The notes under the pieces were generated by a model. It saw nothing but the letters and a program-made list of their open reading frames with translations, made no database searches and was not told the origin of the DNA. A stretch of 64,000 bases of DNA, from assembly GCA_900317155.1 (NCBI GenBank), contig ONFO01000009.1, positions 62,001 to 126,000 of the forward strand, read 5' to 3'. The first letter of the stretch is position 1; each line of letters begins with the position of its first letter. The stretch comes from an uncultured Bacteroidales bacterium. Lineage in GTDB: Bacteria; Bacteroidota; Bacteroidia; Bacteroidales; F082. A program made the position numbers and the translations under genes. Below, in pieces: positions 48,977-56,415 of the stretch.

Positions 48977-49029
48977 GTTCCAGCGGATTTGCAATCCGCT
49001 GGTTGTGAGTATAAGGATTTCCAATCCGA
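48977..49029 (+). repeat. Right flanking 53-bp repeat of the 43-49 kb cassette
   Basis: Same sequence and orientation as 43171-43223, with two substitutions by eye (a C/T and a G/C). It starts 26 bases after the stop of the last cassette gene. Confidence 0.9.
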
Positions 49030-49055
49030 AAAAAAGCTCTTAACTAATACAAAAA

Positions 49056-49149
49056 TCCCAGCATCCAAAGAGGCAGTTTTGCACCAACGGGCGATTCAAT
49101 GTCGTCGGCAAAGATGTAGGAATTAGGCAAATCCGCATATATGTTGGTT
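49056..49149 (+). pseudogene. Possible C-terminal gene remnant
   Basis: A frame ends G-R-F-N-V-V-G-K-D-V-G-I-R-Q-I-R-I-Y-V-G-stop and has no start or promoter. It could be the tail of a gene truncated when the cassette or repeat arrived. Family unknown; weak. Confidence 0.3.
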
Positions 49150-49164
49150 AAAGGCAACAATATA

Positions 49165-51207
49165 TTACTGTTTTACCACTTTCCTATAGGCTGATTTTCC
49201 ATCGGCCATTAGTAGTTTAATCAAATACATCCCCGAAGGCAAATCGCTCATATCCAACTCAAAGTTAGGACTTGAAGGCGAAGTTTCCTGCATAACATTG
49301 CCCGTCAAACCAATGACTTGGCAGTGAATGGCGTATTCCGACAAGGCAATGTGAATCTTGCCCGAAGTAGGGTTGGGATAAAGGGCAATGTTTTGGTTTT
49401 CAAAGAATTTGTCAATCTTCGTCAAATCATCGCCAATGCCCCAGTTTTCAGGTAGGCTGTTGTCGGAATCAAGGTCTTTCAGTTCGAGATAAGGCCCGTC
49501 GCCGTCGGCTTCCATGGGCCAAGGCAGGCTGTCGGAGTAATGCACTTGGTCAATAATGTTGCCCCAAGCATCGGATAAGACGAGTTTTTCCGATTTGTTG
49601 GAAAGTTTGCGAGTGTATTGCCCGAAAGGTGTTGTGTTGTAATACTCCGTGAACATCAATGAATCAGAGCAAAGCACAATAGCCTGTCGGCCAGCGAGAT
49701 GCGTTCCTACAGGGAACTGATAAGAAATGCCCAGTTCGCGGAAATAAATGCCCGTCAAATCTACTTCCTCGTCGCCGTTATTGGTGATTTCGATGAACTC
49801 AAGCAGATTGCCGTCGATATTCCACCAGTCCATAGGGTGGTAGTGGATTTTGGAGATGACCAAAGGCGGAAGGTCGATGTCGGAACAGCCATCGTAGAAG
49901 CCTATGTTTTGGTTCAACCAGTCGGTGCGCAGTTGGAGCCAGTTTTTCATATTATTGACAAACTGCGCGTGTTGGTTCATTTGGTTCCAGCGTTGGTTAT
50001 CGCGGGGGATGGCTTCAGTAATCAATGCGTCGATTTCGTCAATGCGAGCACATACGAAATCGTAATTCAAGGGTTGTCCTGGCTCGGTCAGCTCAAACCA
50101 GCGCTTGGCAAAATAGCAACGGAAGAGGTTGGTATCGAATAAGTCTTTCCAAAACTTCGGGCCGGTATTGTCCTCGTTATTGAACTGCCACACATTGTAC
50201 TTGCTGCGGTTGCCAAACGCATCGTAACCGAAAGCGAGGTTGTAGTCCCAAACGGGACCCGCACGCAGTTTGCCCATTCTGTCTTTATGGAAGAAAGTGC
50301 TGAGCGAATAGACGTCCACGTTAGAGGTAAATTCCGCAATCATCATGAAATCGACAAAAGACGGAATGTCGATGACCGAAGGGATGCCCGATGCAGTAGA
50401 AGTATCATATTGGTTGGCCACTGAGGCAAGGTTAGTAAACACGCTTTGGATGTAGTTGTTCTGCGCATTGGTGATGTCAGAGGGCTTGGGATAATGGTGG
50501 ATAAAGTCGGTGTTGTTGCCCCATCCCCACCAACCACCACCATAGCCTTGCATCGTCCATGCCACAGGGTCGCCGCCAGTGGTTTTGTCAGCCTTGGTGA
50601 TGTAGCCTCCCGTCACTTCAGGATAGTTGTTGCAAGTCTCGTCCATCGTTTCGATGTTGACGCGGTTTTTGTCGGGTTTGATTTTCTCCATGAAGGCATA
50701 AAGTCCTTTGTAGTCGCCGTTGATTATCACCTCACAATATACGCTTCTTGAGGCATATTGCCCGAGAAGGTTCGAAAGTTCGTAGGCCAACACATCGCGC
50801 ATACCTGTTTGGTCGAAAGCCAAGGAGTTGAGCACCCAGTCGTTCTCGGCAGGCATTCCCAAGATACTGACGTTTCTGTTGTTGATGCCATCGTCCTCAC
50901 GAGTTTCTACGGCGTAAGGCTTCTTGTTGAGCATGGTCTGTGATGAGCTACCGCGCATTTCGATGCCAATGCGCCCGTCGTAGTTGAGGAATTCAGGGTT
51001 GTTGATGTCGGTCATATAATTGCGCGAGCCGTCTTGATGCCAGATGATTTTCATCGTGCCCAATACTTTTGGTTCATCAGGGATATTGACGCCACCATCC
51101 GTCTCGATGACCACGATGGGCAGGTTGCTGTCGGTGAAGTTTTGTGCCATGACCGCCCATGAAAACAAAACCAATAATAATGCTATGATGCTCTTCTTTA
51201 AAGTCAT
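49165..51207 (-). CDS. CotH-family kinase-like protein with T9SS sorting domain
   Basis: Secreted protein of 680 residues; I chose the ATG at 51207 (M-T-L-K-K-S-I-I, signal peptide ending V-M-A-Q), two bases after the preceding gene. A CotH domain (about 60-420) shows Y-C-E-V-I-I-N-G-D-Y-K-G-L-Y and G-P-V-W-D-Y-N-L-A-F-G. CotH of Bacillus spores is a protein kinase, and the D-Y-N motif fits that fold. A lamin-tail-like domain (about 455-575) and a type-A sorting domain (about 600-680: L-Y-P-N-P-T-S-G...G-M-Y-L-I-K-L...K-V-V) follow. A surface protein with a possible kinase role, which is inference. Confidence 0.85.
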   Translation of the reverse strand: MTLKKSIIALLLVLFSWAVMAQNFTDSNLPIVVIETDGGVNIPDEPKVLGTMKIIWHQDGSRNYMTDINNPEFLNYDGRIGIEMRGSSSQTMLNKKPYAVETREDDGINNRNVSILGMPAENDWVLNSLAFDQTGMRDVLAYELSNLLGQYASRSVYCEVIINGDYKGLYAFMEKIKPDKNRVNIETMDETCNNYPEVTGGYITKADKTTGGDPVAWTMQGYGGGWWGWGNNTDFIHHYPKPSDITNAQNNYIQSVFTNLASVANQYDTSTASGIPSVIDIPSFVDFMMIAEFTSNVDVYSLSTFFHKDRMGKLRAGPVWDYNLAFGYDAFGNRSKYNVWQFNNEDNTGPKFWKDLFDTNLFRCYFAKRWFELTEPGQPLNYDFVCARIDEIDALITEAIPRDNQRWNQMNQHAQFVNNMKNWLQLRTDWLNQNIGFYDGCSDIDLPPLVISKIHYHPMDWWNIDGNLLEFIEITNNGDEEVDLTGIYFRELGISYQFPVGTHLAGRQAIVLCSDSLMFTEYYNTTPFGQYTRKLSNKSEKLVLSDAWGNIIDQVHYSDSLPWPMEADGDGPYLELKDLDSDNSLPENWGIGDDLTKIDKFFENQNIALYPNPTSGKIHIALSEYAIHCQVIGLTGNVMQETSPSSPNFELDMSDLPSGMYLIKLLMADGKSAYRKVVKQ

Positions 51208-51209
51208 AC

Positions 51210-51935
51210 CTATTTCCAGAATTGCCACCATTTCTTTTGTCGGCCTTCCACCACACGGGCATAGCGGTTGCTCGATCTTCTCATTTTCGAGAAGCTGGTC
51301 ACCGTACCTGCCGAAGGGCCTCTCAAGGTGGTGACGGACGACCTAGAAGCAATAAAGCCATTTTCGTCGGTGTCGTCCATGCCTCCATATTTGTTCTTTT
51401 TCGAGGCATAGATAATGACATTGTCGATATACCAGCTCGTGATGCATGCTCCACGTCCAGTGAAATAAAGGCAAAATTGAGGTTCTTTGCTAGGCCATTC
51501 CTCCATGTCGAAGGTAAGTAGATATTGGCTCTGCACAATGCTGCCCACCAAAGTGTCTTCCCAAATGCTTTCCCAGTCTTCGCCGTTTTGCGAGATGCCG
51601 ATCCCGATTTGCGCGTTAATTTCACCTTGGGTGGCTTCGAGGGCGTGGTTGAACTGGAAATTGATGAAATCGTATTTCCCTAGCTCGACGATAGGGGTAA
51701 CCAGTCGGGTGGTGCCTTCAAAATTGATGTCGGGATACATCTGCATTTCATTCGGTTTGCATCCCGCAAAAGTGGTATTGGAGATGTACCAAACCACCCA
51801 GTCGTCACCTTTCGCATCCCAGCCTTCTTCAAGCCAAGGGTTGAAAAAACCCTCGCACAGCACTACGTCACCCTGCTGTGCAAAGAGGGGAAAGGTGAGC
51901 AATACGACGAGGAATGTGAGTAAACGATGCTTCAT
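51210..51935 (-). CDS. Exported adhesin-like jelly-roll protein
   Basis: Exported protein of 241 residues; the ATG at 51935 gives a signal peptide ending L-F-A-Q. Residues about 22-185 are a cleaved-adhesin/MAM-like beta-sandwich (C-E-G-F-F-N-P-W-L-E-E-G-W at the start; S-W-Y-I-D-N-V-I-I-Y at the end), like the first domain of the T9SS protein at 18989. A low-complexity Ser/Arg-rich tail ends K-K-W-W-Q-F-W-K, and no sorting domain follows. It is first in an operon with the CotH-family gene. Confidence 0.8.
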   Translation of the reverse strand: MKHRLLTFLVVLLTFPLFAQQGDVVLCEGFFNPWLEEGWDAKGDDWVVWYISNTTFAGCKPNEMQMYPDINFEGTTRLVTPIVELGKYDFINFQFNHALEATQGEINAQIGIGISQNGEDWESIWEDTLVGSIVQSQYLLTFDMEEWPSKEPQFCLYFTGRGACITSWYIDNVIIYASKKNKYGGMDDTDENGFIASRSSVTTLRGPSAGTVTSFSKMRRSSNRYARVVEGRQKKWWQFWK

Positions 51936-51953
51936 CAATAGTGTATTTGGCCA

Positions 51954-51961
51954 CAAAAGTA
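51954..51961 (-). promoter_or_regulatory. -7 promoter element for the adhesin-like/CotH operon
   Basis: TACTTTTG on the minus strand, 18 bases before the start at 51935. Confidence 0.6.
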
Positions 51962-51993
51962 TTAAAATTTCGGAAGTTATGCACTTTTTGTCG

Positions 51994-52001
51994 TATTTTT
52001 G
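51994..52001 (+). promoter_or_regulatory. -7 promoter element for radA
   Basis: TATTTTTG, 92 bases before the ATG at 52094. It diverges from the promoter at 51954. Confidence 0.55.
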
Positions 52002-52039
52002 CCCTTTGGAAATTTATAAGTCGGCATTTTGGCAGGCTC

Positions 52040-52074
52040 AATGACCTCAGGTCCCTGAGCTTGTCGAAGGGTCC
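52040..52074. repeat. GTCCCTGAGCTTGTCGAAGG repeat in the radA leader
   Basis: The leader holds CTCAGGTCCCTGAG, a short palindrome, continuing into CTTGTCGAAGGGTCC. The CCTGAGC-TTGTCGAAGG module is known as a dispersed repeat in many bacterial groups. Here a single copy lies inside the 5' untranslated region. Confidence 0.6.
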
Positions 52075-52093
52075 GCTGTAAAAAGTAAACACT

Positions 52094-53470
52094 ATGCCAG
52101 CAAAAGAAAAAACTGCCTTTTTCTGTAAGGAATGTGGAAATGAATCACCGAAATGGTTTGGAAAATGCCCCGCTTGCGGCGCGTGGAACACTTGTGTGGA
52201 AGAGACCATCGTCACGGGAAAAGAATCGAAATCGGTGAAGAAAAGCGTCGGTCTGGAGATGGACAAAAGCCTGCCAATGCCTATTAATGAAATCGGCAAC
52301 GCCAAGGAACAACGTATCATTTTGCCCTACGAGGAACTCAATCGTGTGCTCGGTGGAGGTTTGGTACTTGGCTCCTTGACCCTCGTAGGCGGCGAACCTG
52401 GCATCGGCAAGTCGACCTTGCTCTTGCAGACAGCCTTGCAACTCGCTGGGAGAAAGATACTTTACATCTCCGGCGAGGAGAGCCAGACCCAAATCAAGAT
52501 GCGGGCCGAGCGTATCGGCATCCACAACACCGACTGCCTCATCCTCACCGAAACCAATACGCAAGAGATCTTGAAGCACTTCAAGAATGTGCAGCCCGAC
52601 ATCGTGATTGTCGACTCCATCCAGACGCTCGAATCGCCATACGTGGACGCCACGGCGGGCAGTCTTTCGCAGATCCGTGAGACGGCCGCCGAAATGAACA
52701 AAATCGCCAAGGCTTATCAGGTGCCAGTGTTCCTCATCGGCCATATCACCAAGGATGGCAGCATCGCCGGACCGAAAATCTTGGAGCATATCGTTGACAC
52801 CGTCTTGCAGTTTGAGGGCGACCGTCACTATGGTTTCCGCATCCTACGCACCATCAAGAACCGCTTTGGCTCGGCCTCTGAGTTGGGCATTTTCGAAATG
52901 AACGCCACGGGCCTCCGCGAAGTGACCAACCCCAGCGAAATCCTGCTCTCGCAACGCGACGAGGAAGTGAGCGGCATCGCCATCGCCGCCACGATGGAAG
53001 GGCAAAGACCTATGCTCATCGAAACGCAGGCCTTGGTGAGCAGTGCAGCCTACGGCACTCCACAACGCTCCGCCACGGGTTTCGACATCCGCAGGATGAA
53101 TATGCTCCTGGCTGTGTTGGAGAAACGCGCAGGTTTCCGCCTTTCAATAAAAGATGTATTCTTAAACATCGCGGGCGGTCTTCATGTAGATGACCCTGCC
53201 ATTGATTTGGCTGTCATCGCCGCGATATTGTCCTCTAATGCCGATATTCCTATTCCCTCGCGTTATGCCTTTGCCGCCGAGGTAGGCCTTTCGGGCGAAA
53301 TCCGCGCCGTCACCCGCATCGAAGCCCGCATTGCTGAAGCCGATAAGTTGGGCTTTGAGAAGATTTTTGTCTCAAAATACAACGCCAAAGGCCTGGATAC
53401 CAAGCGGTTTAAGATACAGATTGTGCCTGTAGCTTCGGTGTATGAGTTGGGGAGTGAGTTGTTTGGGTAG
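52094..53470 (+). CDS. radA: DNA repair protein RadA (Sms)
   Basis: RecA-like branch-migration ATPase of 458 residues. A C4 zinc ribbon (C-K-E-C-G...C-P-A-C-G, about 14-34), Walker A G-E-P-G-I-G-K-S-T-L (about 98-107), Walker B I-V-I-V-D-S-I-Q-T (about 173-181), the RadA-specific K-N-R-F-G-S (about 255-260) and a Lon-like C-terminal domain (about 285-458) are all visible. It aids processing of recombination intermediates. The gene is monocistronic; a repeat cluster follows. Confidence 0.97.
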   Translation: MPAKEKTAFFCKECGNESPKWFGKCPACGAWNTCVEETIVTGKESKSVKKSVGLEMDKSLPMPINEIGNAKEQRIILPYEELNRVLGGGLVLGSLTLVGGEPGIGKSTLLLQTALQLAGRKILYISGEESQTQIKMRAERIGIHNTDCLILTETNTQEILKHFKNVQPDIVIVDSIQTLESPYVDATAGSLSQIRETAAEMNKIAKAYQVPVFLIGHITKDGSIAGPKILEHIVDTVLQFEGDRHYGFRILRTIKNRFGSASELGIFEMNATGLREVTNPSEILLSQRDEEVSGIAIAATMEGQRPMLIETQALVSSAAYGTPQRSATGFDIRRMNMLLAVLEKRAGFRLSIKDVFLNIAGGLHVDDPAIDLAVIAAILSSNADIPIPSRYAFAAEVGLSGEIRAVTRIEARIAEADKLGFEKIFVSKYNAKGLDTKRFKIQIVPVASVYELGSELFG

Positions 53471-53514
53471 GGTAAGGGAAACAAATCTTACATAAATCAT
53501 TCGTAAATCTTGGG

Positions 53515-53631
53515 TTCTAGCGGATTTGCAATCCGCTGGACTTGAATATAAGGATTTGTAATCCGAAAACTATGAAGTGAAACTGTGCGGATTACAAATC
53601 TGCAAGTTCATTACAGTCGGATTGTAAATCC
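53515..53631. repeat. GGATTTGCAATCC repeat cluster D
   Basis: TAGCGGATTTGCAATCCGCT, then GAATATAAGGATTTGTAATCC, GCGGATTACAAATCTGC and CGGATTGTAAATCCG follow each other between the convergent radA and TonB-C genes. The first two units match the flanking repeats of the 43-49 kb cassette, but less closely than those match each other. Confidence 0.8.
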
Positions 53632-53649
53632 GACCGAATGGGTAAACTT

Positions 53650-54387
53650 TCATTCTTCTAGATTTGCATCAAACCGAACAGGGACTATGTATTCGGCGTC
53701 CTTTTCCATGCGACCACCTTTCCAATATTCCAGATTCCAAAGCGCCATGACCGCTTCATCATCAAGAGATTTAAATCCAGAGCTTTTTTCCAATTTCACT
53801 TTGGCGATTTTGCCGTTTCGGCTCTTCACCTTGAAACGCACATAAGGTGTCTTGCATTCAAAGTCGATTGGGTTTGTATGGTTTCCGATTAAAACAGCCT
53901 CTTCTTCAAGCAACTTTTCAAGACTGAAATTCTGTGCTATTGTGATGGGCCAAGCTGGTTCATATGTACAAGAGACTCTCATCATATACAATATATCCAC
54001 CTTTTCTCCTTGATACTCTGCTGCCTCGGATGGATTGCTAATCAAATGGGCATATTCGAGAACTTTTTCATCCAACCCATAACCCAATCCTTTGTATATT
54101 TTATAATCAGTTAATTTGCAATCTTTTGTTATACGGAAAGTGAGGAGTACATTTCCTTGAATATGGTTCTTTTTTGCTTCTTTAGGATAATCTAAAACTG
54201 GACTAATACGCGTGTAATAAAATAGGGATGCGTAATCCAATTGAAAATCCTTGGGCATCACATCAGGCCGAACGAAGTTGCAACTATCCAAGTTTTCGGC
54301 AAAGACAATCATATCTTCCATTTCTTGCGCTTTGACCGCAAAACTAATGATAAAACCGAAAAGCAATGTAAATAATATCTTTTTCAT
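53650..54387 (-). CDS. Exported protein with two TonB C-terminal-like domains
   Basis: Exported protein of 245 residues, signal peptide ending A-V-K-A-Q. Two TonB-C-like repeats, about 65-135 (Y-P-K-E-A-K-K-N-H-I-Q-G-N-V-L-L-T-F-R-I) and about 165-240 (V-R-F-K-V-K-S-R-N-G-K-I-A-K-V, then A-L-W-N-L-E-Y-W-K-G-G). The N-terminal transmembrane anchor and Pro-rich span of a true TonB are missing, so it is unlikely to energise a receptor itself. It may bind receptor TonB boxes or act as an envelope adaptor. Confidence 0.75.
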   Translation of the reverse strand: MKKILFTLLFGFIISFAVKAQEMEDMIVFAENLDSCNFVRPDVMPKDFQLDYASLFYYTRISPVLDYPKEAKKNHIQGNVLLTFRITKDCKLTDYKIYKGLGYGLDEKVLEYAHLISNPSEAAEYQGEKVDILYMMRVSCTYEPAWPITIAQNFSLEKLLEEEAVLIGNHTNPIDFECKTPYVRFKVKSRNGKIAKVKLEKSSGFKSLDDEAVMALWNLEYWKGGRMEKDAEYIVPVRFDANLEE

Positions 54388-54408
54388 AAAGTAAAGTGTT
54401 ATTAATTA

Positions 54409-54768
54409 TTACAGCACCGCCGCCGCATTCCGAATCTTCGCCATCCATCGGATGACATCCTTGTCTTTTCGAGCCATCTGAAGATTGTATTTGGTCTGGA
54501 TGCGCATCAGCAACTCGGCGGGCAGGCCGAGAGCCGCCTCAAAGAGCAAGGCCGTATTGGTGGTAAGAGGACGGTGGGCATTGAGCAGTTCGTTGAGCAC
54601 GGAATAAGACATTCCCACATTTTGGGCAAACTCGCGCTGCGAAATGCCACGGTCTTCCAACTCGTCTTTGATAATCTCCCCAGGGTGTGTAAATCTGAAA
54701 GGAGTCAGATTATTGGCAATCATTTCGTCTTTAATTCCGTCAATGTGTATCATAGTTTTTTCAATCAT
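54409..54768 (-). CDS. higA: HigA-family antitoxin (XRE HTH)
   Basis: DNA-binding antitoxin of 119 residues from the ATG at 54768, which overlaps the toxin stop by eight bases. It has the HigA start H-P-G-E-I-I-K-D-E-L-E-D-R-G-I-S-Q-R-E-F-A-Q-N-V-G and the XRE helix pair ending S-V-L-N-E-L-L-N-A-H-R-P. It neutralises the HigB toxin encoded upstream and normally represses its own promoter with it. The toxin gene precedes the antitoxin gene, the reverse-order arrangement typical of higBA. Confidence 0.9.
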   Translation of the reverse strand: MIEKTMIHIDGIKDEMIANNLTPFRFTHPGEIIKDELEDRGISQREFAQNVGMSYSVLNELLNAHRPLTTNTALLFEAALGLPAELLMRIQTKYNLQMARKDKDVIRWMAKIRNAAAVL

Positions 54769-55078
54769 AATGGTTTGACAACTCAATAATATTGCAGATG
54801 GTGGCTACAGTTTCATTTCCTTCCGTTTGTTCCGTAAACTCAACGCGGTATTTCTTGTTCACTCTAACAGAGGACAGTCCATCTTTATCTCCCGACAAGT
54901 GCTCATAATGAAGTCCGTCAATCAAAGCAAGCACATTGACATTCTCCGCTTCCACCATAATATCTATCACCTTGACATATCTCCTTATCACATCGGGTTG
55001 AAAACGGTGCTTTTTGTCAGGCGACGTACCCGTGGTGTACAGCTCTTTTAAGTATTCCTTGTCGAAAGTTACTTTCAT
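54761..55078 (-). CDS. higB: HigB/RelE-type toxin
   Basis: mRNA-cleaving toxin of the RelE/HigB superfamily, 105 residues: F-D-K-E-Y-L-K-E-L-Y at the start, K-H-R-F-Q-P-D-V-I-R-R-Y-V-K, then H-Y-E-H-L-S-G-D...S-V-R-V-N-K-K-Y-R-V-E-F and a final E-L-S-N-H-Y. The Arg/Tyr/Lys cluster in the central strands fits the catalytic surface. First gene of the higBA operon, promoter at 55087. Confidence 0.9.
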   Translation of the reverse strand: MKVTFDKEYLKELYTTGTSPDKKHRFQPDVIRRYVKVIDIMVEAENVNVLALIDGLHYEHLSGDKDGLSSVRVNKKYRVEFTEQTEGNETVATICNIIELSNHYD

Positions 55079-55086
55079 ATCGTCTG

Positions 55087-55094
55087 CAAAGGTA
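55087..55094 (-). promoter_or_regulatory. -7 promoter element for higBA
   Basis: TACCTTTG on the minus strand, eight bases before the higB start at 55078. Confidence 0.6.
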
Positions 55095-55199
55095 AACCAA
55101 ATCTTTGAATATTCGCAAAATAAGTGATATTTTTATATAAAATTCTGATTAATAACTAAAAAAATCAGATTAACACATACAAACAAACAGAAGAATTGT

Positions 55200-55207
55200 T
55201 ACTTTTG
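55200..55207 (+). promoter_or_regulatory. -7 promoter element for ruvC
   Basis: TACTTTTG, 15 bases before the ATG at 55223. Confidence 0.6.
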
Positions 55208-55222
55208 CGGCAAAGAAATTAA

Positions 55223-55807
55223 ATGGACCAAGAAAAAATCATATTAGGTATAGACCCGGGCACAATGGTCATGGGCTACGGCGTTATCCGTGAGCAGGGC
55301 AAGCAGTTGGAACTGCTCACGATGGGGGTCATTAACTTGAAGAAACTGGAAAACCAGGCACTCAAGCTGAAGAAGATCTTCGAACGTGTGCTGGAAATCA
55401 TCAATGAGTACCATCCTGACGAGTTGGCCATTGAGGCACCGTTTTTTGGGAAGAATGTGCAGTCGATGCTGAAATTAGGGCGTGCTCAAGGCGTGGCCAT
55501 GGCTGCTGCGCTCTACCGCGACATTCCCATTTTTGAGTACTCGCCCAAGACCATTAAACAGACTATCACGGGCAACGGTAACGCCTCGAAGGAACAGGTG
55601 GCCAAAATGGTGCATTTCATCTTGAAGACCGACGAAGACCCAAAGTTTTTCGATGCCACCGATGCCGTAGCCGCTGCTGTGTGCCATTCCATCTCGAAAG
55701 GTAAGGATGTGAACTACACCAAGCACACCACCGAGAAAGCCAAAGCACATCGTCGGCCCGATTGGAGCCAGTTCATCGCCGAGAATCCAGACCGTGTGAA
55801 ATTATGA
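55223..55807 (+). CDS. ruvC: Crossover junction endodeoxyribonuclease RuvC
   Basis: Holliday-junction resolvase of 194 residues. RNase-H-fold acidic residues lie in G-I-D-P-G-T-M-V-M-G-Y-G (about 9-20), A-I-E-A-P-F-F-G-K-N (about 71-80) and D-A-T-D-A-V-A-A-A (about 145-153). Its C-terminus is basic. Not next to ruvA or ruvB here. A membrane protein gene follows after 63 bases. Confidence 0.95.
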   Translation: MDQEKIILGIDPGTMVMGYGVIREQGKQLELLTMGVINLKKLENQALKLKKIFERVLEIINEYHPDELAIEAPFFGKNVQSMLKLGRAQGVAMAAALYRDIPIFEYSPKTIKQTITGNGNASKEQVAKMVHFILKTDEDPKFFDATDAVAAAVCHSISKGKDVNYTKHTTEKAKAHRRPDWSQFIAENPDRVKL

Positions 55808-55870
55808 CATACTGAAAAATGGAATAATATTTGTAATACAACGGAATAATAACCTAAAAAACGATTTGAT

Positions 55871-56320
55871 ATGATTATCACCATCATCTGCATCACTATT
55901 TTAGCATACGCCATTGCAGGCAAAGACATCAATAAGCAATTGGATAAACTGAAAAACGTTGATTGGAAAGCCAAATCGGCAGACGTGTTCGGAAAAATCA
56001 GCGTGTATGCCAAAAAGGCAGGTCGTGTCGCAACCAAGCCACTGCTACAACTTTACTATGTGTTGACCATGGGCGAGACCACAACACTCGAGAAGGCTCT
56101 TATCGTAGGTGCCATCTTGTATACTATCATGCCATTCAGCTTGATTTCTTTCAAGGCGCACAAGATCCTTGGCATGCTCGACGAAGGTCTAGCCGTGCTT
56201 TATGTGGTGAAGAAAGTGCAACATAAGATTACGCCCGAAATCAACGCTAAAGTGGATGAGACTTTGAATGCTTGGTTTGGTGCAGAAAGAACTGCACAAA
56301 CTGCTGAGTCAGCTGAGTAA
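55871..56320 (+). CDS. YkvA/DUF1232-like membrane protein
   Basis: Membrane protein of 149 residues. The N-terminal helix (about 1-16) is followed by an amphipathic Lys-rich stretch. A DUF1232 pattern lies at about 75-118: A-L-I-V-G-A-I-L-Y-T-I-M-P-F-S-L-I-S, then L-G-M-L-D-E-G-L-A-V-L-Y-V. The N-P-I-D-L-I-P core usual in the family is M-P-F-S-L-I-S here. Function unknown. It may share the ruvC transcript, and ends at a large hairpin. Confidence 0.75.
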   Translation: MIITIICITILAYAIAGKDINKQLDKLKNVDWKAKSADVFGKISVYAKKAGRVATKPLLQLYYVLTMGETTTLEKALIVGAILYTIMPFSLISFKAHKILGMLDEGLAVLYVVKKVQHKITPEINAKVDETLNAWFGAERTAQTAESAE

Positions 56321-56333
56321 TTTGTAAACTCAT

Positions 56334-56404
56334 AAAATCGCCCATCTATGTCATTCCAGCGCCGGAAAGTGCGGTGGGATGGAATCTATAGATGGGCGAT
56401 TTTG
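56334..56404. terminator. Large hairpin between convergent genes
   Basis: AAAATCGCCCATCTAT and ATAGATGGGCGATTTT pair perfectly; the loop contains a second stem TTCCA/TGGAA. T runs lie on both sides, so it can end transcription from both directions. Confidence 0.8.
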
Positions 56405-56415
56405 TTGTGACCTAA

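Noticed and set aside
53650-54387. A classical TonB protein.
   Set aside because: It has a cleavable signal peptide and lacks the Pro-rich span and membrane anchor needed for energy transfer.
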